Counted from the first letter of the stretch, positions 10,342 to 21,008 are shown. The stretch: 64,000 nucleotides of DNA from Dryomyza anilis (GCA_951804985.1 OX638136.1:4405852-4469851), one strand, 5' to 3'. Notes: generated from the letters alone by a model not told the origin. Made by a program: numbers and translations.

Positions 10342-10675
10342 AATGGAATTTATGTATTTATATTATTTTAAGGATTTTGCTGAAATTATTAGTTTTACAA
10401 AAGGAAACCTCTCTACATACGTCAGAGTATATGACTTGCCCATTGATCAGAAAATCAGGATTTTTAAATTTGAATGAAAAAACACAATGAATGGAACAAA
10501 ATTATTTGTACATCTAAAAGACAATCGATGGTTTTATCTACCAGCAAGAATTTCTAGAAAAGTTGAAACCGATGATCCATATTTATATAATATAAATGAG
10601 AAAAATGAGGTCTATTATTTTTCGAGGACGACAATCAGAAGTAATGGGGATGGCTCTATTCGATTTACGTTATGA
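10342..10675 (+). pseudogene. Polinton-linked small ORF, copy 1 (internal stop)
   Basis: The frame opens at the ATG at 10342. It is stopped by a TGA where the sister copies have Trp (GAATGA versus GAATGG, near 10476), then continues to the TAA/TGA region at 10675. Recognisable blocks shared with 60577-60843 are KDFAEIIS, TKGNL, DLPIDQ, NGTKLFVHL, DNRWFYLPARIS and ETDDP. This copy keeps the C-terminus that the others lost (ending GDGSIRFTL). Full length would be about 110 residues. The function is unknown. It is a hydrophilic, probably beta-rich small protein encoded next to a protein-primed polymerase, so a DNA-binding or structural role is a guess. It is followed at once by an AATAAA-type signal (10675-10681). 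Confidence 0.6.
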
Positions 10676-10824
10676 ATAAAAACGTATCAATATACTTTTA
10701 AAAATATTCATTTTTAAATAAAATATTTAAATATATACATATTGTTTTATTTATTTATTTATTCTTAAAACTATTTAAAAAAAGATAACAAATAAATAAT
10801 AAAACTTATTTTTGCATTATCTGC

Positions 10825-11141
10825 TCAAAACAAAACGTCATCATCGTCTATTAAATTACAATAATGACGATCCGCATTTAAGATCATCGGATCGTTCATA
10901 TTAAGAAATATATCTAGTCCATCATCTAACAAACCTTCCCTAATTCCAGCATCTATTAAATTCACTGGCTTTTGAGGATTTGCTATTAATAAAATTATTA
11001 TTATTAATATAAAATAATTTTAAAAATATATTTAAATATTTACTTACAAGTAAAAGTTTTTATACGAAAAAGTACGTTTTCACAGGATATTCCGCTTAAA
11101 GTAGCTTTTAGTCGAGAATGGGGACAAAGTTGACACTCCAT
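10825..11141 (-). CDS. Small two-exon ORF (83 aa) inside the Polinton remnant
   Basis: Exon 1 (11141-11048) starts with ATG and encodes 31 residues including MECQLCPHSRL. Exon 2 (10982-10825) encodes the remaining 52 residues and ends at TGA. The intron (11047-10983, 65 bp) has a consensus donor GTAAGT and an acceptor TTATTAATAG, with the reading frame restored across the junction. Without splicing, the frame stops after 33 codons. The protein has a Cys pair (CQLC) near the N-terminus and a very acidic C-terminus (IDDDDVLF). I do not recognise a family. It is oriented opposite to the small ORF and the polymerase. No stop or frameshift is present, unlike its neighbours. Splicing is inferred from sequence only. 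Confidence 0.5.
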
Positions 11142-11365
11142 TTTTTAATTTTGATATATTAAAAGTGTGAAAATGTATAAGTAGTGAAATACACCGGAAG
11201 TCAATAAATTAAAACTGCAGTAACACATCTTTACTGCAACACTGCACTTTTTTTGTTCAATAATTCCTGTAAAATTTGAAGTTCAAGTTTCTTGATATTC
11301 AAAATAACAATTTAAGTTAGTGTTCGTTTGTTTGCAACTTCGAGAAATTCCTTAAAAATTAAAAA

Positions 11366-14300
11366 AATGTTTAATTGTGCATTGTGTTCAAAGTCATTCG
11401 CGAAAAACTATAATTTAAAGAGAGCAAATACTTTAAAACATCATTCCTGTCAACATTTTCAAAAAGAAATTCCTTCCAAAAAAGGAAAACATGAGGATTT
11501 GCCGAATCTCTGCTGACTACATACGTCCTTCAAAACCTTCTGTCGAAGATGATGATGAATTTAAACTAAGCACTTTTTCACATATAACAAATCCAAAAAA
11601 TATTAACCAAAGATAATATTGAAGATGTAATGTTAAATATTGAAGAATTGTTAATAAATAAAATGGAGAACTTTCCAGAACGGGATAGTGGATGGGCTTT
11701 GATTAAAATCAATAAAATTGAGCTTAATATAAGTGAATGAAATGGTTTATCATATCAGAAATTGCCAGCATACATAGAAAAATGAAAGGTATTCATATAC
11801 AAAACAGTGATATTTTTTGCTTTAAGTGGGCTATAATTGTTGCATTAGTTAATACAAAATAAAAATAAATGATCCCTATCGCATTAATTCATATAATATT
11901 TCCGATATAACAGCAGAGGAAATTTATGTGAATTGTATAAATTTGATATTTAGAGGATTAGACTTCCCGCATTCTATAAAGAATACAAAAATATTTGAGC
12001 TAAGCAACTCCATTAGCATCAATATTTTTATGTATAATGAAAAGGCAGATGGAAAATGCGAAATTTTGGGGCCTATTTGTCACACAGAAAAAGAAAAAAG
12101 CACACATATCAATTTTATATTTGGTGACAGTGAAGAAAATACTCCCTATGTCTGGATAATAGATGAAAGTAGATTAATACGCGGTCAGGGACGAAAAAGA
12201 GCCCACAAAATGTTTATTTGTAATGGATGTATTCAATTTACATCTATAAAGTCTCTTGAGGCACACAAATCATCATGTAAAAAAAAAAGGAAAATGAGTG
12301 TAGAGTAGCATTTAAAGACTATGAAAAAACCATCCCAGTTGGATATTCTTTTTATATGGATTTTGAATCGATTCTGCAACCGATTAATGGTTGTACAAAT
12401 AACCCAGAAAATACGTATACAACGAATATTCAGAAGCATATACCGTGCGCATTTTCTTGGTTTTTGAAAGGTTCATATGATGATCGTTATGATAAGTTAC
12501 GAAATTATATTATAAAAAAAAAAACGATATGTATATAATATTTATTCTTTTGTTTATAGGTCCTGAATGTTCGAGAGTTATGATAAAATCTTTAGTTGCG
12601 AAAGCGACGCAAATATATTGGAAAGTTTACTCCACGATGATGCCAATGAAGATAACTGACCAGAAAAATGAATGAGTTCCATCAATCAACAATCTGCTGT
12701 ATATGTAAAAGTAATTTAAGTAATAATATTAGTATAAAAGTACGGCATCATTGTCATTTTACCGGAAAGTATTTAGGATCTGCTCATACAGAATGCAATT
12801 TGAAAGCAAACAGAACTAAATTCTTTCGGGTAATAACTCATAATTTATCCCAATATGATCTACATTTATTCATAAAAAAATTAAACAAAGTCGAGGGAGC
12901 TATAGATATACCTCTTTATAAAGAGGAATTTATATATATAACAAAAACTATGAATTTGACTAAAGATCATAGTTTTCAACTTAGATTTATAGATACATTT
13001 AGATTTTTACCTAGCAGCCTTGAGAAATTGGTGAAAACTCTAAATGACGAGTCAATCCATATAACTAAAAAGGTTTTTAACAATAATTCTTATAAGATAT
13101 TTTATAGAAAAGGTGTTTTTCCTTATGATTATTGAGATAGCTCTAATATGTTAAAAGAAAATCAATTACCTGCTAAAGATAAGTTTTTTAATAGATTAAT
13201 TAATGAAGAGTGTTTGGAACATTAGAATATTCGAATGTATGGAACATTTTAAATTGTAAATCTTTAAAAGATTATTTAGAAGTATACCTAAAGTGTGATG
13301 TTGTCTTACTCGCGGATTTTTTTGAGAATTTTAGAAAAATTTGTCTTAAAATTTGTGAGCTTGATCCGTGTCATTACTTCACTGCTCCCGGATTATCTGG
13401 GGATGCAATGCTCAAGATGACTAAAATTAACCTCGAACTAATTACCGATATAGAAATGTATACTTTTAATCAAGACGGTATACGTGGAGGTTTAACACAA
13501 TGCTCGATTAGACATGTAAAATCCAATAATAAATATATAACTTTGATAAATCTAAATGTTCATCATGTATAATGTATTATGACGCAAATAATTTATATGG
13601 TTATGCGATGTCACAGCCATTACTTTTTAAAGAATTTAGATTTTTTTAGCCATATGAAATTACCGAGTTTACTATTGAAAAACTTAAAGCTATTAATGAA
13701 CATTCTTCTAAAGGATGTATTTTTGAAGTAGACTTAGAATATTCTTCTTCAATTCATAATTTACATAATGATTTTCCGTTTTGTCCCGAAAATAAAACAC
13801 CACGTTCTTGCAATTCTAATTTTAAAAAACTTATAGCAGATCTTCATAATAAGAATATGTATAAAATACATTATAAAATGCTTCAAGAATGTATTAAAAA
13901 TGATCTAATTTTAAAAAAAGTATATAGAATTATAGAGTTTTCTCAAAGTTGTTGGCTTAAAAAGTAAATAGATCTGAACACATTAATGAGGTCTAAAGCT
14001 GCCAATGAGTTTGAGTAAATTTTTATAAATCAATGAATAATTCAGTTTATGGCAATAGAATGTAAACATTTGTTGCCATTGGGAGAATAATGGTGAAGTT
14101 AAAGGAGCCAGATCAATAATAGCAAATCCAGCATTCCATAGCAGAACTAATATTAATGAAAATATGATAGTAATAGAATCAAAAGTTCTTAAAGTTAAGT
14201 TAAATAAACCCATTTATACAGAATTTTGTGCATTAGATTTATCGAAATGGAAAATGTACGACTTCTATTAAAATTACTTAAAAACTAAATTTAATACTAA

Positions 14301-14825
14301 TGAACGATTAGCTTATACGGACACAGATTCTCCTATAGTTGAGATTAAAACAAATGATTTCTATAAATACATTTATGAAGATGTTGAAAAAACTGATCCA
14401 TCAAATTATATTTTTGACACTTCTAGTTATGAGTATCCTAATATATATGGTTATCACCAAAATAATTGTAAAGTTGTGGTTTTGATGAAAGACGAAAATA
14501 ATAGCAAGATAATGAAAGAAATAATATGTCTTAAACCCAAAACATACTTTCTCACTGTTGAAAATGATATATCAACATCAAAAGCCAAGGGTGTTAAAAA
14601 ATCAGTTAGTAAAACATTTACTATTCATGATTATGAAACATGTCTTTACAATAAGAAAGTTATAATGAGAGAAATGTATATAATAAGATCTAAAGCCCAT
14701 ATTTTATATACACAATGTGTACATAAATTATCACTTAATTTTATAGATGATAAACGGTATATACTAGATGATGGTATAAACACACTTGCTTGGGGCATTA
14801 CGAAATTGATTATATTAAAGCTTTA
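11366..14825 (+). pseudogene. Protein-primed DNA polymerase B (Polinton/Maverick type), broken
   Basis: The pieces lie in the expected order. A zinc-finger-like N-terminus (11366-11440) has FNCALCSKSFAKNYNLK. Positions 11928-12308 hold the N-terminal domain with an RAHKMFICNGC...SLEAHKSSC finger. The exonuclease motif YMDFES is at 12354-12371. The linker finger is CCICKSN...VRHHCHFTGKY (12690-12770), with HNLSQYDLHLFIK (12839-12880). Then come YLKCDVVLLADFFENF and YFTAPGLSGDAMLKM (13285-13430), motif A DANNLYGYAM (13582-13611), motif C YTDTDS (14316-14333) and the tail (YNKKVIMREMYIIRSKAHIL, DDKRYILDDGI; 14650-14790). Frameshifts fall at A-runs (12278-12289, 12514-12524) and elsewhere, with stops near 13132 and 13963. 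The enzyme would replicate linear DNA from a protein primer. It cannot be made whole from this copy. Confidence 0.88.
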
Positions 14826-14965
14826 AATAATGATTTAGATATTTTTATGAATATAGATATAAATTATATTATTTTAATTAGTAGATATATATTATATAAA
14901 TTTATAATGTATTCAATTAATAAAAAATTAAAAATTCAATTTTTATATATTTAAAAATGTTTTGT

Positions 14966-15095
14966 TTATTTAATGTTATACCAATTAACATCATCATAAT
15001 CATATTGTAATGTTTTACTTTTTTGACTAGTTAAGCGAGGTGAGTATTTATATGGTAATAGAGTTTGCTTAGTTTTCGGTGTAATTTTACTTCCA
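14966..15095 (-). pseudogene. C-terminal scrap of an unidentified minus-strand gene
   Basis: An open minus-strand frame of about 43 codons ending at TAA (14968-14966). It contains KTKQTLLPYKYSPRL and ends in an acidic/aromatic stretch (YDYDDVNWYNIK). It starts abruptly where an in-frame stop is met near 15100, just before the RTE LINE. Its position tail-to-tail with the polymerase, about 140 bp away, suggests another Polinton gene. Only the C-terminus is left and I cannot name it. Confidence 0.3.
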
Positions 15096-15159
15096 TCACT
15101 TCACAAAATCCGTACTTTAGGTGATCCATGATTTGAAAAGTAATTTTTTAATTGTTGTA

Positions 15160-16955
15160 TCCACAGGTCTGGTCGGGGACAATCGAGACAGGGATATTGG
15201 TCCTTCAAAATGGCTTGTGACCCGATATATAAAAATACTGATTCAACGAAAACAGAAAAATTGCTTCGGATATCGACCCGAAAATACAATGACAACCTAC
15301 GCAAACGTATAAAGGACCATGATTTACGGATATGCACCAGGAATGTCCGAACCCTTTATAGGGAAGTTGCCACTATCCAGCTGGTTGATGTCCTCGAAAG
15401 ATAGAAGGCTGACATCACAATCCAGGAAATGTGATGGACATGACAGGGCTGCTCTAAACAGGCATCCTGTTACATTTACTACAGAGGCATGAATTTGGTT
15501 GTGGATTTGGAGTCGGCAAGAGACTCTGCCACTTTGTCTCTAGGTTCACACCCGTGAACGAACGACTAGCAACAATCCGCATCAAGGCTAAATACTTCTC
15601 TATCAGCCTAATTTGTGCGCACGCTCCGACGAATGAGAAGGACGATGAAACTAAAGAGACTCTCTATGAGCGCCTCGACAAAGCAACGCTTATTCGCTGC
15701 GAAAAACTCACGGAAACCCACGCAAAGAAAGCTAGACGTCAGTAAGCTGCACAAACAGCTGACCGAACAAGCCTATGCCGCTCGACTCTCCACCTGCTTT
15801 CCCAAGGCACCCCTCTCTCGATGATATATGCGCGCAGAGGACACACGTCTCCCGCTCAATGCGTACGGCTGCCAAAGAGGATTCCAACGCCCACTACGGA
15901 ACAAGTGGTATGACAAAGAGCGTCGCGCAGCCACTGCAGAGAAAGACGCTGCATATAGAGCCACCCTGCAGTCGGTAGTTACGCGAAGGAGCGACACAGA
16001 GAGAAGAGGAAGAAGGAGAGACATCTTTTTAGGCGCAAGAAAAGAGATCAGCAGAATATGGTCAGAAAAAAGCATGTCTAGCGAATGGAATCTCAGTATA
16101 CTCTGCCCAATCCTTAAGAAGTGGGATCCCACGATACGCGCCAACTACCGTGGGATAAGACTCCTCAACACCGCGAATAAATTACTAACGAGCGTATTAT
16201 GTAAAAGACTGAAGCTCGTCGTCAACAGACTGATTGGATCTTATCAGTGCGGCTTCAGACCTGGCTAGTCCACCATAGAACCGATTTTCACATTGCACCA
16301 AATCCTGGAAAAAACCAAAGAGAGGCAGATCGACACCCACCACCTCTTTGTCGACTACAAAGCTGCCTTCGAGAGTCCGACAAGAAGTCGCCTATACGCC
16401 ACCATGTCTCAGTTCGGTATACCTGCGAAACTTATAAGGCTTTGCAGGATGACCCTGAATGACACGCGTTGCTTAGTGAGAATTGGGAACAATCTCACCG
16501 ATACGTTTAATACCGAACGCGGTTTCAGACAAGGCGATTCCCTATCGTGTGACTTCTTCAACCTAATAATGGAGAAGATTGTAAGAGCTGCACAACTCCA
16601 TCACAATGGCACTATCTTCAACAAGAGTTCCATGCTGCTCGGATACGCTGATGATATCGACATCATTGGGCAGAGCGCACGAGCAGTCCCGAGTTTAGAG
16701 AGGCAATCGCGTCGAATGGGTCTTACGGTGAATGAGGATAAGACGAAGTACCTAGTGTCAACAAACAAAGAGTCCCGGCGTCTTGGACAACACGTCATTA
16801 TTGACAACCACAACTTAAAAGTTGTGAAGGACTTCGTATACCTAGGAACCAGCATCAACAAGGAAAACATTGTCAGTCTGGAGATTATCCGAAGAATAAC
16901 CAACAAGAGTTACTTTGGGATCAGTATGCAATTGAGGAGCAGATTTTTTATGTAA
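15160..16955 (+). mobile_element. RTE-type LINE, second copy, internally deleted
   Basis: Same family as 3374-5728, on the plus strand. Order: 5' leader (15160-15350); endonuclease start with TICTRN...VATIQLVDVLER-like text; endonuclease middle (15554-15700: ERLATIRIKAKYF, LICAHAPTNEKDD); a deletion that joins YERLDKA directly to the CEKLTETHAKKARR linker (near 15680-15705); linker (15720-16100); reverse transcriptase (16140-16955). The element breaks off at 16955 inside the region before the YGAESW tail and passes into AT-rich DNA. It is dead through deletions and frame changes. Confidence 0.85.
16293..16955 (+). pseudogene. RTE LINE reverse transcriptase palm (YADD)
   Basis: A 220-codon open block containing LFVDYKAAFES (motif A region), FRQGDSLSCDFFNLIMEKIV (motif B) and LLGYADDIDIIG (motif C, catalytic YADD). 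After these comes GLTVNEDKTKYLV, with VVKDFVYLGTSIN following. These are the catalytic elements for copying RNA into DNA at a nicked target. The finger region lies in other frames upstream (15828-16268, containing ILKKWDP and ANYRGIRLLN), so a frameshift separates them near 16262, where a TAG follows the FRPG text. The frame ends at TAA 16953-16955, where homology to the family stops. Confidence 0.88.
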
Positions 16956-17424
16956 ACAACCAAAAACAGTATGTGGAAAATATATATGGTAATATATATT
17001 ATAATATATTTTTTATAAGTTGACATATATTTCTAACATATATTATTGACATAAATATTTTTTTCTTACGGGTAAGTCAAAAAAATTACAATTTTACTGA
17101 AATATTATCGGTATAATTCATTGAATGATTTAAAAAAAGACACTTAAAGAAAGCGTTGCCATCTGCAGAGAACTTTTCTATGGTTGTTTATATTATACGA
17201 AATTTTTGCTACTACACTCTGAAGAAAATGTCATTTTCATTAAATAATTTGTATTTAAATCTTTTTTGGAACATTACCAATAATACAAATTCACTTTCTG
17301 TAATAAAATATAGCTGTTTTTTTAGATGATTTTTTGGAATGTGACCATATGGTTTATTTTTATGGTGTATATTTTTAAATTTTAGCGAATATTAAATTTA
17401 ATGTCTTCGAAAAAATATATCATA
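16956..17424. other. No gene seen; AT-rich
   Basis: AT-rich sequence with no open frame of note and no repeat I can name. The patch GAAAGCGTTGCCATCTGCAG at 17150-17170 is unassigned. Confidence 0.5.
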
Positions 17425-17889
17425 TACAGTGATGTGCGAACTAATAGGAACACCAATGCAATTATTTGATAATAGATATTTTCTACTGGGTTTATTACAA
17501 TAACAAAGTTAACTAACTGTATTTTAAACATTGTTTATATGCAGAACAGAATACCCATAATAGAGCATAATTATTCAGAATATTTTTTCAATCAATTTGT
17601 CCCAAACTTCTGATATTTGATGTAAAAATGAATAAGGACAGTTGCGAACTTTGGTTTATTTTTTAAATATTAAATTTTTTATTAGATAATTTATCATTGT
17701 TAAAGTAATTGTTGGGACGTCGATTGCGTTGAGTAAAACACGTATTTTCAGTAGTATAATTAGTATTTTACTTGTGTTGGACTTATGGTTCATGTAACAA
17801 TCCGTCACCCAATCTAAATTTATTGTTTTAATACAAAAACAATATTTATTATAAAATGTAGCTGCGAACGCCAACCTCGTCTTTGCCAA
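17424..17889 (-). mobile_element. Tc1-like transposon remnant
   Basis: At 17429-17457, CAGTGATGTGCGAACTAATAGGAACACC-type sequence, preceded by TA, has the form of a Tc1-family terminal inverted repeat (TA target, CAGT start). Reading the minus strand towards it, scraps of a transposase-like protein appear: MAKTRLAFA near 17889-17860 (Tc1 proteins have RLAFA-like text just before the second catalytic block) and ISEVWDKLIEKIF near 17600. The catalytic centre is missing and the opposite terminus is not visible. Identification is moderate: the TIR form is suggestive, the protein scraps are weak. Confidence 0.45.
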
Positions 17890-18159
17890 AAAAAAAAATT
17901 AAAAGAACGTACACAGGGTTGCAAAAATGTTAGTAAGTGTGCAATTATTCGTCAACATTCCCCTCTCCGTAAATTTTATGCGACCGTGTGATATTTACAT
18001 TCATTTTCGCAAGTTTCACCACTGGTCGCGTTATATGTCCGTTTTGCGTTTTTTCAATACCACTACGCGCTTGCCCATCTCTTGCTCAACATAAAAACTA
18101 CAACGTAAAAACATTTTGGAATGAAAAACTTTAACACGTTCTCCAACTTTTGATGATGT
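17890..18159. other. No gene seen
   Basis: Unassigned, slightly GC-richer than its surroundings. CAGGGTTGCAAAAATG at 17916-17931 looks like a hAT-type end but has no partner in the window. Confidence 0.5.
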
Positions 18160-18569
18160 AAAATTTCGGACAGATTTGAATTTCAACCCTTTAATTCTCT
18201 TTTGGGCCAGTTGTCTTCTGATAAATATAAAAAGTCTGGGTCAATAAACCAACGTGAATTAGAACAAAATTCCGGATTCTTACTCTACTTCATGCCATCG
18301 TCAGCTACGTTTTCAACTGATGGCACCCATTACCACTCTTTGACTTTCGAGCTTTCCAAAATCTCGCCTATACGCAGCGCAACAAATTGATAGTACTTCC
18401 TGGCGTCAGATCTTATCCAATATAAAACATTTATTGAGTCTGTCCTAAAATATTCGACGATCTACCCGCACCGAGTGTTCATTTCGATTCCTGATCGCCA
18501 AATATTTTGAAGAATTATTTTTGCGTGAAATATAAAAACAACCTTATAGACCAAGTAGATCGAAAGTAG

Positions 18570-18885
18570 TCACTCATCAGTACTGGGCAACCACCACATT
18601 CCAAGAACTTTTCCATACAACGAATCTGGCTCATCGATAAGCTTGTCTGGTTGCTGGTATCTTCCTGTTAGTGCGTGCATTACGCGTTTAGAGTTCGACA
18701 GCCAGTTTCTTATTTCGAACACACCTAGATCATATATTTCATTTACTTTTACAGTCACTTCAATAAGCTCGTTCTCGGTTTCAAAACTTTGCAACCAATC
18801 ATCTACAAACGTGTTCTCGAGTGGAGCACTCACCGCTTTAGGATGTTCTTGAATAAAACGTTCAGCATTACCATGATACAAAGGA
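18570..18885 (-). pseudogene. BEL/Pao reverse transcriptase palm fragment
   Basis: An open block of about 105 codons with the catalytic FVDD box (usually YVDD) in LENTFVDDWLQSFETENEL. It also has the family-specific FEIRNWLSNSKRVMHAL and KVLGMWWLPSTDE downstream. These motifs are typical of BEL/Pao reverse transcriptase. The roughly 50 residues read upstream in the same frame (to 19016) are low-complexity and do not belong to the domain. Further upstream and downstream pieces are at 19570-19795 and 18160-18440, the latter with in-frame stops (for example after SSKVKEW). Confidence 0.82.
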
Positions 18886-18889
18886 AGGA

Positions 18890-19560
18890 AACATACCTCT
18901 ATCAAAACATAAAATATTTGAGATGGAATGATATTGTGTATCTTCTTTTTTAAAAACGAAATTATTTTCAAACCAACAATATGTTGACATTTATAACTAA
19001 AACCATTTAAAAACAAAACAATTGATTTTCATAAACTAAGAAAATTAAAACAAAATCTAAAAGCGATTATTAATTTGGGTTTCGTTGAAATGATTAAACC
19101 ACGTTCTGCTATTTGTCCTTCAAAGCAATAGATGCTGCTAGTTGGGTTCCTAAAATTTCACGTCCTTGTTACATTTCCATTAAAACACTTTTTTTATTTT
19201 AAATGGTGTTACGTTGCGCGTGCTTTCGTGGAACCTTTTTATTTAAACAACGACCGATATTTCACAAATTATAGTTTATTGCACGCAGTTTGGCAGCTTC
19301 TCTGCATGTCCAACCAGAGTCATTGCTGGATTTAGATATGGATAGTTTATAGCCATGCCGATCATCACCGATATGTGCAAAATATTTTTCACATTTTATT
19401 CACATGTTTGTTTTTTAAGTATTGACAGATATGAATAAAATAATTGAAAACAAAAACAATTACAAATATTTGACAGTATGAACTAAAACTTTGACTTTTT
19501 AACTTTCCCAATTTCTCGCATCGTTCGTAAGGCACTCTCGGATCCTTGTACCTTACAGTT
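18890..19560. other. Non-coding DNA inside the BEL/Pao remnant
   Basis: AT-rich DNA separating two parts of the BEL/Pao reverse transcriptase. A short plus frame (19132-19335) has no recognisable motif. No target duplication or terminal repeat was spotted that would define it as an insertion. Confidence 0.45.
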
Positions 19561-19967
19561 GTATACTTACAGCCACAAAAATTGTTGTGCGACTTGGTCT
19601 TCCTTAATAAGTCCTGCCACATATCGCGAACGGCTTCTCCCGAAAACGTATTAATATTCCAACTAATGATTTTAAAATATCTGGTCCCTTTGAACGGACT
19701 GAATAAAGGGCTATGTCATTTCCCTTCGCCGCTGCGTCCCAAACCAATCTAGTTGTATTTTTATTAAAAACTGTAAATATTAAAATATATAGATTTTCCT
19801 CCTGTTGAAACTTCACATTTCTTTACTTTTCGTATATAGCCTTTCATTTCATATTCTTGCACATGATACAACTACCAGGTAGTAGTAACAAAAAATGCTC
19901 CCTCTCAACTAAAAATATAAATAAATATAAAATAAAAACAAATGAAAATGACATCAAATAAATATAT

Positions 19968-20372
19968 TGTTACGAAAATTCAGTCTACGGAAAACTGTTC
20001 TACAAGTTCGTATCTCTGGATTGGGTACAAAACAAAAACACTCTTATGTTTGGTTTAAATTATAACAATTAACTTTATTAATTCACTTTAATTAACAACT
20101 TTACTAATAACAAATTCTAACAACTGCTGCATGTCCACAATTTTACTTGACATTTATCACACGAGATGCACTCGACCACTTTACAATCACTACTGAAGTG
20201 CTGTACCTCTGATGCGGTTCCCTTATATACTGCATGCATCAGTTCGACACGTTTCGACAAGCTTCGACTTGTTTCAAGAACCTTCTACTCGTTTCGTGAA
20301 TGACGCATGCTATTGTCATCTCATTCGCACTCATGTGGTTTAATGCGGGGCAAAGTACATCTTTTCGTAACA
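19968..20372 (-). mobile_element. Solo LTR (405 bp)
   Basis: Starts TGTTACGAAAA and ends TTTTCGTAACA, an 11-bp terminal inverted repeat beginning TG and ending CA. It is flanked by ATAT on both sides (19964-19967 and 20373-20376), fitting a 4-bp target duplication, although the surroundings are TA-rich. On the minus strand there is a promoter-like TATATAAGG (20229-20221), followed by a TCAGTAGTG initiator-like sequence about 30 bases later and an AATAAA. No internal coding region is attached, so this is a solo LTR left by recombination. Superfamily not determined. Confidence 0.75.
20221..20229 (-). promoter_or_regulatory. TATA box of the solo LTR
   Basis: TATATAAGG on the minus strand, in the middle of the LTR and followed about 30 bases downstream by TCAGTAGTG, a good match to an arthropod initiator (TCAGT). 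The pair is typical of LTR retrotransposon promoters in insects. Confidence 0.55.
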
Positions 20373-20403
20373 ATATATTCAAATTTAAATTTGAAATATT
20401 TTC

Positions 20404-20694
20404 GAAGCGGTTAACGCAAATTGCGATGTTTGTTCCACATTGGGACGCAATAGTAACTTTAGCTTTTTTAGTGTCCCTAAAGGGGAGTACATGCAACAAA
20501 AATGGAACCAAGCGTGCAAGCAACATTTTAAGGACTCGTCCAAAATTTGTAGCAAGCACTTTGTTATTACTTATTTTATTGTAGTTCCGGGCAGTAATAA
20601 GGCGTCGCGATTACTGCCTAGCGCTGTTCCATCCGTCGCATTGGAGTATTCAATAAACAATTCACTTTTCCCAACCTCTGTTGCCAACAACTGA
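20404..20694 (+). pseudogene. THAP-type zinc finger domain fragment
   Basis: The open frame contains the full C2CH pattern: CDVC (20422-20433), then VPKGEYMQQKWNQAC with the conserved Trp, SSKICSKHF (the second Cys and the His), and LLPSAVPS, equivalent to the conserved AVP box. THAP domains bind DNA and occur in P-element transposases and in many host regulators. The frame ends at TGA (20692-20694) soon after the domain. No start Met lies at a natural N-terminus and no transposase body follows, so it may be one exon or a fragment. The neighbours are the solo LTR and the end of the Copia element, which favours a transposon relic. A short basic ORF at 30460-30645 might be from a related C-terminus but is far away. 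Confidence 0.7.
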
Positions 20695-20699
20695 ATCAT

Positions 20700-21008
20700 A
20701 CACCTCTATAGGGTCGTTGTCTTCCAAATTGCACATCTCCGTTTTCATATTTCTCTCTTATGAAGTGATGACGTATATCTATATGTTTGGAGCTTGTGTG
20801 GTATCCATTTGCAGTGGCAAGATGTATTATTACAGTTGATCTTTATGGTAGCACCGCCATTTTTACCTTCGATTTTAAGACTTAGACTTTTTAACCACAA
20901 GGCCTCTTGAGTAGCTGCTTCTAGTGCTATGTACTCAGATTCCGTCGATGATAAAACTATGGTTGGTTGTCGCTTGCTATTCCACGATATCGATGCATTC
21001 ATGTACAT
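20700..21008 (-). pseudogene. Copia RNase H segment
   Basis: WNSKRQPTIVLSSTESEYIA and ALEAATQEALWLKSLSLKI are the Copia RNase H signature. After a frame change near 20825, SSKHIDIRHHFIREKYENGD marks the usual C-terminal part. The sequence stops resembling Copia around 20700, next to the THAP fragment. RNase H would remove the RNA template during cDNA synthesis. Confidence 0.85.

Larger units (their letters stand above)
9576..15110 (+). mobile_element. Polinton/Maverick-like element, decayed
   Basis: A region of about 5.5 kb. Its left side (9576-10330) matches 59340-60530, which starts from an AGT terminus. The genes are a small ORF (10342-10675, plus), a two-exon ORF (10825-11141, minus) and a protein-primed DNA polymerase B (11366-14825, plus, broken). 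Another minus-strand C-terminal scrap lies at 14966-15095. A protein-primed PolB with neighbouring small ORFs is the signature of Polinton/Maverick elements and related virus-like elements. No integrase, ATPase, protease or capsid gene is visible, so the element is incomplete. The right side is cut by the RTE LINE beginning near 15160. The annotation rests on polymerase motifs and the shared terminus, not on a database search. Confidence 0.7.
18160..19795 (-). mobile_element. BEL/Pao retrotransposon remnant (pol fragments)
   Basis: Three separated minus-strand blocks, in the order expected for BEL/Pao pol. Positions 19795-19570 hold the early reverse transcriptase (TRLVWDAAAKGN, KGPDILKSLVGILIRFREKP, IKEDQVAQQFLW). 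Positions 18885-18570 hold the palm with NAERFIQEHPKAV, LENTFVDDWL and FEIRNWLSNSKRV. Positions 18440-18160 hold the RNase H-like region (WIRSDARKYYQFVALRIGE, ESSKVKEW, PEFCSNSRWFIDPDF). The blocks are separated by non-coding DNA (18890-19560) with no homology that I can see, so the element was interrupted or partly replaced. No LTR of this element is visible. Confidence 0.8.

Noticed and set aside
12530..12560. Intron in the polymerase (GTATATA...TTTATAG)
   Set aside because: Only about 29 bp would be removed, too short for a fly intron, and the reading frame can pass through this point without it.
20239..20559. 106-codon minus ORF across the solo LTR and THAP region
   Set aside because: It crosses an LTR boundary and is antisense to a clear THAP domain.
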